From Laspinema sp963821735 (GTDB lineage Bacteria > Cyanobacteriota > Cyanobacteriia > Cyanobacteriales > Laspinemataceae), in the NCBI GenBank assembly GCA_963821735.1, contig CAWGFK010000070.1:958800-1022799 (forward strand): 64,000 nucleotides of DNA. The letters run 5' to 3'. The translations under genes and the position numbers were made by a program. Every line of letters starts with the position of its first letter. Positions within the stretch are counted from its first letter, which is position 1. Below are positions 53,329 to 61,088 of this stretch, in pieces. The notes under the pieces were generated by a model. It was not told the origin of the DNA and searched no databases. It saw only the letters and a list, made by a program, of their open reading frames with translations.

Positions 53329-53384
53329 TTAGCCCGCGCAGGCGGGCTTCGTCCGTATAGCCCCACCCTTCAGGGTGCGGGTTT
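53329..53384. repeat. Two-hairpin repeat, family B
   Basis: AGCCCGCGCAGGCGGGCT, then TCGTCCGTATAGCCCCACCC and TTCAGGGTGCGGGT. Differs from 44953-45006 at about three positions, two of which are loop bases. It lies between the ABC exporter promoter region and the end of the lumenal-protein gene. Confidence 0.9.
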
Positions 53385-53425
53385 TGGAGACCAATAGTTA
53401 CCGAATTGGATATCTTGGGTATCAC

Positions 53426-54217
53426 CTATCGGTTCGCTGTAGCAACCGGGGATAATTCTAATTGATAGCGATAAAGGGCGATCGCCTTCCCTCCGGCAGC
53501 AAAGTAATCCGGGTCCTGGGGTGATAAATAAATCGCCGTGATTTGATTGGCGGTAATTTTCTCCGGCGCATCCTTCACCCATTGATAGTGGGTGGTGGTT
53601 TCCACTTCATTGAGATAAATCTGCGGTTGGCGGCGAAAAATCTGCTGGGTAATTTCTGTGGCGATAAACTGATCCGGTGCAGGAATTTCGCTGCCTCTGC
53701 CGGTTACCAGGGATACCAGTTGGCGATCGCCGTTCAAAACCGTAATCTGCCGGTTGGGATTCTCTGGATCCACTTTCACCGATTCCACCGCCGGACTGCC
53801 TAAATAGGCTTGAGCAATTTTTAACCCATTAAAGGCGCGATCGGCAACAACTCCCTGATTCCTAGAAACCGGAATCGGGATTCCCCGCCATCCCCCCAAA
53901 TTCAGTCCCGACCCCTCCACAAATCGCACCTGAAATTGTACCGGCTGATTCAAATAAGCTTGATTCTTCTCAAATCCCGGTGTGACTAGACTCGGCGCGA
54001 GGGGAGCAATCTGTTCGATTAGGGTACTGGTTACCTCCCAAGTGCCTTTGATCCAGTCAGGGTAAATCAAATCTCCCTCTGCCACAGAAACCGCAGGTTT
54101 ACTCTGCCAATTGGGAAAGGCTTGCAAACGGTCCGCCAGGGGTCCCGCTACCGCATTCCCAGAGGTGAACAGCAAAATTAATACCATCAAACAAAGGGAA
54201 ATTCCCCTATTTATCAT
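53426..54217 (-). CDS. Secreted/lumenal cyanobacterial protein (DUF6816-like)
   Basis: About 263 residues from the ATG at 54215-54217, which overlaps the phoH stop by 11 bp; ATG 54226 is an alternative. Signal peptide GISLCLMVLILLFTSGNAVAGPL, then a beta-rich domain (YPDWIKGTWEVTSTLIEQIAPLAP, QFQVRFVEGSGLNLGGWRG, ATEITQQIFRRQP, ALYRYQLEL). It resembles thylakoid-lumen/periplasmic proteins shared by cyanobacteria and plastids. Function unknown; coupled to phoH. Confidence 0.72.
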   Translation of the reverse strand: MINRGISLCLMVLILLFTSGNAVAGPLADRLQAFPNWQSKPAVSVAEGDLIYPDWIKGTWEVTSTLIEQIAPLAPSLVTPGFEKNQAYLNQPVQFQVRFVEGSGLNLGGWRGIPIPVSRNQGVVADRAFNGLKIAQAYLGSPAVESVKVDPENPNRQITVLNGDRQLVSLVTGRGSEIPAPDQFIATEITQQIFRRQPQIYLNEVETTTHYQWVKDAPEKITANQITAIYLSPQDPDYFAAGGKAIALYRYQLELSPVATANR

Positions 54218-55160
54218 GGCTTTCATATGCGGCAACGATACGCTGAACGAGAGGATTGCGGACCACATCGGCTTGGGAGAGGTGGCAAAAGGCAATGCCT
54301 TCTACATTTTGCAGGATTTTTTGGGCGACATTTAAACCCGACTGCTGATGGAAGGGTAAATCGGTTTGGGTAATGTCTCCGGTGACTACCATGCGGGATT
54401 TAAACCCGAGGCGGGTTAAAACCATTTTCATTTGGGCGGGGGTGGTGTTTTGCGCTTCATCGAGGATGACGAAAGAGCGATTGAGGGTGCGTCCCCGCAT
54501 ATAGGCGAGGGGGGCGACTTCAATGATGCCGCGTTCCATGAGGTTGGCGATTTTTTCGGGTTCGATGACTTCATAGAGGGCATCGTAGAGGGGGCGCAAA
54601 TAGGGATTAATTTTCTGTTGCAAGTCCCCAGGAAGGAAGCCGAGTTTTTCCCCCGCTTCTACGGCAGGGCGGGTTAAAATCAGGCGTTCGTAGTCATTGG
54701 CGAGGAGGGATTGGGCGGCGAGGATGGTGGCGAGGAAGGTTTTGCCAGTGCCTGCTGGACCAATGCAAAACGTCAGATCATGGCTGCGGATGGCTTTGAT
54801 GTAGGAACGCTGGCGAAAGGTTTTGGCGCGAATTTCTTCCCCTCGACGGTTTTTGGCGAGGATGTCTTGGCGCATTTCGCTGAGTTCGTCTTGGCGTTCG
54901 GTATCCAAGGCGTGACGGGCGGTGAGGATATCAACGCTGGTGATGGGTTTGCCGTGAATCCAGAGGTCCGAGAGCGATCGCACTAAGCGAGTGCAGAGTT
55001 CTATTTGGTTGGGGGTGCCTTGGATGAGTAAATCTTGTCCGCGCAGGACGACTCGGGCCCCGGTTTGTTTGGATAAAAGTTTGAGATTTTCCTCGCGATC
55101 GCCACTGAGGGCTAAGGCGCTTTCTTGAGAAGGGAGTTCAATCGTTGTGTTTTCTTCCAT
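54207..55160 (-). CDS. phoH: PhoH-like ATPase
   Basis: 317 residues. N-terminal KH-like part (ALSGDREENLKLLSKQTGARVVLRGQDLLIQGTPNQI), then a P-loop domain: FCIGPAGTGKTFLATILAAQ (Walker A), ILTRPAVEAGEKLGFLPGDL, SFVILDEAQNTTPAQMKMVLTRLG (Walker B) and VVTGDITQTDLP. A cytoplasmic ATPase linked to RNA metabolism, often near ribosome biogenesis genes, as here. It is preceded by a terminator behind khpA, so probably has its own promoter. Confidence 0.94.
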   Translation of the reverse strand: MEENTTIELPSQESALALSGDREENLKLLSKQTGARVVLRGQDLLIQGTPNQIELCTRLVRSLSDLWIHGKPITSVDILTARHALDTERQDELSEMRQDILAKNRRGEEIRAKTFRQRSYIKAIRSHDLTFCIGPAGTGKTFLATILAAQSLLANDYERLILTRPAVEAGEKLGFLPGDLQQKINPYLRPLYDALYEVIEPEKIANLMERGIIEVAPLAYMRGRTLNRSFVILDEAQNTTPAQMKMVLTRLGFKSRMVVTGDITQTDLPFHQQSGLNVAQKILQNVEGIAFCHLSQADVVRNPLVQRIVAAYESHDK

Positions 55161-55192
55161 GCCATATCCATTACAGGTAAAGTTTTAAAAAA

Positions 55193-55239
55193 TGCAAAAA
55201 GACGCCTTTTTTGCAAATTGGGCTGCAAACAGGCGTCTT
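55193..55239 (-). terminator. Terminator between khpA and phoH
   Basis: On the minus strand the stem is AAGACGCCT / AGGCGTCTT (55199-55207 with 55231-55239), with an inner TTTGCA/TGCAAA. It is followed by a T-run (CTTTTTTGCATTTTTT). It would end the rpsP-khpA transcript. Confidence 0.85.
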
Positions 55240-55382
55240 GAGAGAGGACTCCGGCAATATCTTTGTTTGGAAAAGGAATGAGTGTTGAGGAAGCGGGGCT
55301 GGAACCCGACTGCGATCGCCCCACTCCAGACTCCAGAAACTTGGGGCAATTTCTCCCCAAAGATGCTGGGCGATCGCATCTC

Positions 55383-55820
55383 CTAGGAGCGATCGGCGAG
55401 TTTTGGTCCAGGACGAACCGGACCATTTCTGACCGCAGGACTCGTCGTTGTTTTAGACCCAGGTCCATCGGATGACGACGCGCGATCGCTCGGCCATCCC
55501 CCATAGATATCTAAATAAATCGCTTCCCCCGCATCCTTCGCCGCTGCTTCTAATATGGTTCGCACCGCGTGCATATTGCGTCCGCCACGCCCAAACACGC
55601 GCCCTTTTTCTGGATCCTCAAACGCCATGCGAATCCAGACTTTAGGTACGCCCACCAATAACTCGCAATCCACTCGTAATGATTCCGGCGTTTCTAACAA
55701 CGGTTCCACCAGAAAACGTACCAACCCTCCATAATCCGGTCTAGGCGTTTCTTTCTCACCCTCAGATGGTTCTTGGGGAGTCAGTGGTTCGTTGATGGAA
55801 TTAGGAAGGGGTTCTGGCAT
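55383..55820 (-). CDS. khpA: KH-domain RNA-binding protein
   Basis: 145 residues from the ATG at 55818-55820, overlapping the rpsP stop by 20 bp; upstream in-frame ATGs are possible. The KH core VWIRMAFEDPEKGRVFGRGGRNMHAVRTILEAAAK has the RNA-binding GxxG loop at residues 77-80. The KH core and the position directly behind rpsP match KhpA, which binds sRNAs and mRNAs with KhpB. The N-terminal (Pro/Glu) and C-terminal (Ser/Pro/Gly, about 30 residues) extensions are longer than in firmicutes. Confidence 0.88.
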   Translation of the reverse strand: MPEPLPNSINEPLTPQEPSEGEKETPRPDYGGLVRFLVEPLLETPESLRVDCELLVGVPKVWIRMAFEDPEKGRVFGRGGRNMHAVRTILEAAAKDAGEAIYLDIYGGWPSDRASSSDGPGSKTTTSPAVRNGPVRPGPKLADRS

Positions 55821-56061
55821 TGACCTGTTCAAAGACATTAGCTTTCTCAAGAATGTGACGCACCGTCTCGGTGGGTTGAGCGCCCTGTTGCAGTCGCTTC
55901 ACGATCGCTGGGACATTCAGACGAGTTTCATCATTTCTCGGATTGTAGAAACCCAATTCTTCCAAAGGACGTCCATCCCGGCGAGTCGTGCTCTGCATCG
56001 CCACAATCCGATAGCTGACTTCTTTTTTCTTGCCGAATCTCTTCAATCGAATTTTGATCAT
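55801..56061 (-). CDS. rpsP: 30S ribosomal protein S16
   Basis: 86 residues, the normal length: MIKIRLKRFGKKKEVSYRIV, then RRDGRPLEELGFYNPR and KRLQQGAQPTETVRHILEKA. Structural protein of the small ribosomal subunit. Follows ffh by 279 bp and is coupled to khpA. Confidence 0.97.
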   Translation of the reverse strand: MIKIRLKRFGKKKEVSYRIVAMQSTTRRDGRPLEELGFYNPRNDETRLNVPAIVKRLQQGAQPTETVRHILEKANVFEQVNARTPS

Positions 56062-56340
56062 CTTGCTCCTACTTCTTTTTCGTAACCATTCTAGGCCATC
56101 AAATTACAGCTTACCTGGTTCTGGGGGTAAGCATCTACAGCGTTCCATCTACAAAATTTCCGCTGCAAAGTCATTCATTATACCACCTTGTAGGGCATCG
56201 GTACAATAGCAAATACGGCGTCGGGAAAATTTTAGAAATAGCCTTAACACCCTTGAGGGTGCAGTTTTTTAAGACGAGTAACCGATTGCGAGGGATTTAT
56301 CCCCCGCCGGTTGTTGCTTGGTTCTTTAGCCCGCTAGGAA

Positions 56341-57771
56341 TTACAAATCCCCAAACCCCTTTTTCTTCTTGGCTTTCTTTTTCTTCTTGCCCGGACCCCC
56401 AGGATAGCCGCCTCGTCCCGGTTGTCCTCCTCCAGGACCGAACATTCCCCCCATTCCAGGCATCCCCGTCAAGTCCCCTTGACCCATGCGCTGCATCATC
56501 GTTCGCATTCGGGAGAAATCCGTCACCAGCTTAGTCACTGCTGCATCATCATGACCGGAACCCCGGGCCACCCGTTTGCGCCGGGAGGGAGAACCCGCTA
56601 ACAAATCAGGATTTACCCGTTCTTGGGCCGTCATGGAATTAATCATCGCCTCAGCACTTTTCAACTGAGACTCGCCCTTAGACAACTGGTCATCGGAAAT
56701 TTTCCCAACGCCGGGAATCATTTTCAGCAATCCGCCCAACGACCCCATATTCTTCATCAAGCGCATCTGCTTGAGGAAGTCGTTAAAGTCAAATTGCGCC
56801 TGTAAGATTTTTTGCTGCATCTTCTCGGCATCCGCAAGGTCCACTTGCTCTGCCGCCCGTTCGACTAAGGTGAGGACGTCACCCATGCCAAGAATCCGAG
56901 ATGCCATGCGATCGGGATAAAAAGGCTGTAGGGCCTCTACCTTTTCCCCGACCCCCACAAATTTAATCGGTTGTCCAGACAATTGCCGGACTGAAAGGGC
57001 AGCCCCCCCGCGAGTATCCCCATCCAATTTGGTCAGAATCGCCCCAGTGATGCCAATTTCATCATTAAACGTCCGGGTCAGATTCGCCGCCTCTTGACCC
57101 GTCATGGCATCCACCACTAACAGAGTTTCATGAGGTTGGATCGTCTCTTTAATCTGGGCCAACTCCGCCATCATATCTGCATCAATTTGCAGACGACCGG
57201 CAGTATCCACAATTACCGTATCCACCCCGATCGCCACGGCGTGTTGAATCCCCTGCCGCGCAATTTCCACCGGGTCCGCATCAGTCCCCAGCTCAAACAC
57301 CGGCACATCAATCTGTTTCCCCAGGGTCAGCAACTGGTCGATCGCCGCTGGTCGATAAATATCCGTTGCCACCAACAGGGCCGTGCGATTTTGCTTTCTC
57401 AGATGTAAGGCCAGTTTAGCCGTTGCAGTGGTTTTACCTGTCCCTTGCAATCCGGCCATCAACACAACCGTCGGGGCAGTCTCAGCTTGCGCGAGGGGAA
57501 CGTTACTTTCCCCCATGACTTCCACCAGTTCATCGTAAACAATCTTGATAAACTGCTGGTCCGGTCGCACCCCAGAAACCACTTCCGCACCCAGCGCTTT
57601 CTCTTCAACGTCGGCAATAAATGCTTTGACGACCTGAAGGTTAACATCGGCTTCTAAAAGGGCGCGCCGAACGTCCCGCAGGGCTTCTTGAATATTGGAT
57701 TCGGAAATTTTGTCCTGCCCTCGAAGTTTCTTCCAGGCTCCTTCTAAGCGTTCAGCAAGCGCGTCAAACAT
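56341..57771 (-). CDS. ffh: Signal recognition particle protein
   Basis: 476 residues from the ATG at 57769-57771, where the conserved MFDALAERLEGAWKKLRGQ begins; an upstream in-frame extension is unlike the family. N domain, then the GTPase with AGLQGTGKTTATAKLALHLRKQ, VDTAGRLQIDADMM and TKLDGDTRGGAAL. The M domain binds SRP RNA and signal peptides (SESQLKSAEAMINSM, SGHDDAAV). Ends in a Met/Gly/Lys-rich tail (GMPGMGGMFGPGGG..., KKKKKAKKKKGFGDL). Guides membrane-protein insertion. Confidence 0.97.
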   Translation of the reverse strand: MFDALAERLEGAWKKLRGQDKISESNIQEALRDVRRALLEADVNLQVVKAFIADVEEKALGAEVVSGVRPDQQFIKIVYDELVEVMGESNVPLAQAETAPTVVLMAGLQGTGKTTATAKLALHLRKQNRTALLVATDIYRPAAIDQLLTLGKQIDVPVFELGTDADPVEIARQGIQHAVAIGVDTVIVDTAGRLQIDADMMAELAQIKETIQPHETLLVVDAMTGQEAANLTRTFNDEIGITGAILTKLDGDTRGGAALSVRQLSGQPIKFVGVGEKVEALQPFYPDRMASRILGMGDVLTLVERAAEQVDLADAEKMQQKILQAQFDFNDFLKQMRLMKNMGSLGGLLKMIPGVGKISDDQLSKGESQLKSAEAMINSMTAQERVNPDLLAGSPSRRKRVARGSGHDDAAVTKLVTDFSRMRTMMQRMGQGDLTGMPGMGGMFGPGGGQPGRGGYPGGPGKKKKKAKKKKGFGDL

Positions 57772-58137
57772 GAATTTATGGTTACTCTCGAATGTGACTA
57801 GGAAATTAGTTGTAGTTGTGTCCCTGCAAGGGATTGGTCCAGGGTCAGACCCGCCTAGTTTAACATATTGCGGTCTTCTTTCGAGGATGGATTGACGAGG
57901 GGAAAACTCCAAGCTGTCAAGGGCGTTGAACCCCCTCTTCCCCTCCGGATGGGATGTTTACCCTTTACCCGTCCAATAATTGTGATAAAAATCTCTTGAA
58001 TGGTGAGGGTTTTTCATGAAATAAATTTAGTTGTTAATTTAATCAAAAAACAGTTTGCCTTTATTTATTAAGTTTACGCGCAATTAAAAATTAACTAAAA
58101 ATTAAGCCCTGTTCGGGGCCTTTCATTATTGAAAAAG

Positions 58138-58224
58138 AAACGACTTCAGTCGTTATTCCCTCTGTTACAAACTAGGGAAAATGACTAAATTCCCCCCGTT
58201 CGTAGTAACGACTTCAGTCGTTAT
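58138..58224. repeat. Family A palindromic repeat (two arms, same orientation)
   Basis: AAACGACTTCAGTCGTTAT at 58139-58156 and GTTCGTAGTAACGACTTCAG at 58198-58217, continuing TCGTTAT. Unlike 8238 and 17397, both arms point the same way, with about 40 bp between. The remainder of 57772-58338 shows no gene; it must hold the promoters of the divergent ffh and VIT-VWA genes. Confidence 0.85.
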
Positions 58225-58338
58225 CCCCCACCCCCACGGAGATTTGTTACAAAAAGTGTAACCCCCCGCACATTTCCCCAAGTCTATGCCATCCTAGAAT
58301 TCATCACATTTTTCAACGCTTCTCAAAATGAGGTTCCT

Positions 58339-60781
58339 ATGAAATTACTCTATATTGTTCCAGCCTGTTTAGTCCTGGTTGCAGCAGTGGGAACAGTCGC
58401 CAATTTAACCTTAGCCCAACATTCGCGATCGCCAGCCGAACCCATCCTCTCTCAGGGCAATCAAACCCAGACTCCCTCGGAATCCCAAGATGCGGGGGGC
58501 TTATATGTTTTATCCCCGGACGGAGAAAAACAAGCCTTTACCCTCACCCATACCGATGTCAAAGCCCGGATTGATGGGAATGTCTCCCAAGTTGCCGTAA
58601 CTCAACGGTTTCAAAATCCCTTTAATGAGCCATTAGAAGCCATTTATGTCTTCCCGCTTCCCGATGAAGCAGCGGTTTATGATATGGAAATTAAAATTGG
58701 CGATCGCATCATTAAAGGCGATATCAAACAACGAGAAGAAGCCCAACGCATTTATGACGAAGCAAGAGAACAAGGACGCACCGCAGCATTATTAGAACAA
58801 GAACGTCCTAATATCTTCACTCAATCCCTGGCGAATATCAAACCCGGTGAACAAATTGAAGTCACCATTCGCTACAGTGACAGTCTCCCCTTTGAAGGGG
58901 GAAACTATGAGTTTGTCTTCCCAATGGTAGTCGGTCCGCGCTATATTCCCGGGACTCCAACTACCCCAGAAACCCCCAATACCAACCAAGTTCCAGATGC
59001 CTCACGGATTACGCCTCCGGTCCTTCGTCCTGGCACAAGGTCCGGTCATGATATTAGCGTAGCAGTAGAAATTAATGCCGGAGTTCCGATTTCCAATATC
59101 CAATCCCCGTCCCATCAAATTGTCACCTCTCAAGCGGGAGAAATGGTGCGGATTGATTTAGCAAAAGCCGATTCTATTCCGAATAAAGATTTAATTCTGC
59201 GCTATCAGGTTTCAGGCGATCGCACCAAAGCAACAGTCCTCACCCAATCCGACGATCGCGGGGGACATTTTGCCATTTACCTCATTCCCGCCTTAGATTA
59301 CAACCGCAATGAAATCGTCCCCAAAGATGTCATCTTTTTAATGGATACCAGCGGGTCTCAATCCGGTGACCCTCTAGTTAAATCACAAGAATTGATGCGC
59401 CGCTTTATCAATGGCCTAAATCCCAATGATACCTTTACCATTATTGACTTTGCCAATACCGCAACGGCACTCTCTCCTCAACCGTTAGCCAATACTCCTG
59501 CTAATCGCAACATGGCGATCGATTATATCAATCAATTGGACGCCAATGGGGGAACTGAGTTATTAAATGGCATCCAAACCGTCTTAAATTATCCACCGGC
59601 AAAAAATGGCCGATTGCGGAGTATTGTCTTATTAACTGATGGCTATATTGGCAATGACATGGAAATCATTGCCGAGGTCCAACAAAAGTTACAAGCGGGC
59701 AACCGTTTATATAGTTTTGGAGTGGGGAGTTCGGTGAATCGATTTGTCCTCGATCGCCTTGCAGAAGTAGGACGCGGAACCTCCCAAGTCATTCGTCAGG
59801 ATGAACCCACAGAAGAGGTGGCAGAACGATTTTTCCGACAGATTAATAATCCAGTTTTAACGAATATTGAAGTGACTTGGGAAGGCGGAGGGGAACCGGC
59901 AGAAGTTTATCCCGGGTTACCGCCGGATTTATTTGCCGAACAACCCTTAGTTTTGTTTGGACGAAAAGGCGATCGCGCCCGGGGACAGTTACGAGTCAAG
60001 GGAATGACTGCCAATGGCGATCGCTATGAAGAACTCTTTCGCATGGCATTTGAAGAAGAAGGCAACCCGGCGATCGCGCAACTGTGGGGTCGCCATCGGA
60101 TTAAAGATTTAATGAGTCAAATGTATGGCGGAGAAACCACATCCGGGGTAACGGAAGTTACCAATACCGCCCTCGCCTATCGATTGCTGTCTGCTTACAC
60201 TGCCTTTGTCGCCGTCAGCGAAGAAGTCCGAGTCGATCCCGATGGCACCACTCGCCGAGTGCAAGTGCCGGTGGAACTCCCCGAGGGAGTCAGTTACGAA
60301 GGGATTTTTGGGGAAGAAAGCGAAGCAGATGCAGCAATAGGGATGCGGGGTCGGACTACCAGCGCATCTCCCCCACCGCCACCCTCTGCGGCACCTGTTC
60401 GGTTGTCTGGGGGTGCTGCGTCCCGGTCCCGGTGGAGTCCAACCCCTCCGTTTAGATGAAGCGGAAGCGTCTCCAATGGAGTCTGTCAGTCCCGGTAGTA
60501 GTCGCATTCAAGTGATGGATGCGGAGGATTTAGATGCGGAGGCGACTGCGGATTTAGAAGAATTATTCCAATTTGTGTCCCTCTCCCCAGGAGTGAGTGG
60601 GGAAGTGGTTTGGGAAATTGTAGTTCGTCAGGGTCAAGTGGTGCGCGTGATGTTAGACGATCGCGCTTCTACGTTAACGGATCAAGGGGCGATCGACTTA
60701 ATTCGTCAAACCTTACAGAGTTGGCAACCCCCCCAATCCCTCTCCGGAACCCTCCGGATTAAGTTGCAAGTTCAACCCTAA
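58339..60781 (+). CDS. Secreted VIT + von Willebrand A domain protein, apparent frameshift at 60409-60413
   Basis: Signal peptide MKLLYIVPACLVLVAAVGTV (cleavage near TLAQ). VIT domain: VSQVAVTQRFQNPFNEPLEA, YVFPLPDEAAV, GRTAALLEQERPNIFTQSLANI. VWA domain with an intact MIDAS: Asp336-Thr-Ser-Gly-Ser340 in DVIFLMDTSGSQ, and later LLTDG. The first frame stops at 60459 inside a Ser/Pro-rich linker; the second, one base shifted, continues to 60781 with a separate C-terminal domain (LEELFQFVSLSPGVSGEVVW...LRIKLQV). One extra G in GGGGG 60409-60413 explains it; restored length is about 814. Probably a metal-dependent adhesion or surface protein. Confidence 0.85.
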
Positions 60782-60827
60782 TTTTGAATTGGGATAAGTG
60801 ACTGAGAAACTGGGTTTCTATCCATAT

Positions 60828-60854
60828 AGCAATCCTAAATCATTTAGGATTGCT
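60828..60854. terminator. 27-bp near-perfect palindrome behind the VIT-VWA gene
   Basis: AGCAATCCTAAAT and ATTTAGGATTGCT are exact inverted repeats separated by one base. No T-run follows, so it may be a repeat rather than a terminator. A GAAACTGGGTTTC motif precedes it. Confidence 0.5.
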
Positions 60855-60952
60855 GTATATAGCGACCCTAAATGAATTTGACATAAGGTCCTGCTCCCCT
60901 CTCCCTTTCTGGGCCGCCTTATGTTGGGGGCCGCCATCGTCCTTATGCAAAC

Positions 60953-61062
60953 GGGAGCATCTCAATTTTGCCTAAAAGGGGAATTTACAAGTCTTGCTCC
61001 CCCTTCCCTCGGTGGGAAGGGGGCTGGGGGGTTAGGTCTCTTTGCCAAATTGAGATGCTCCC
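60953..61062. mobile_element. 110-bp MITE with 16-bp perfect inverted ends and 8-bp target duplication
   Basis: GGGAGCATCTCAATTT (60953-60968) and AAATTGAGATGCTCCC (61047-61062) are perfect inverted repeats. The bases immediately outside are the direct repeat ATGCAAAC at 60945-60952 and 61063-61070. This is the signature of a transposition event by a transposase that makes an 8-bp staggered cut. No coding capacity inside; the interior is G- and C-run rich. Confidence 0.85.
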
Positions 61063-61088
61063 ATGCAAACTGATTTAGACTGGCTATA

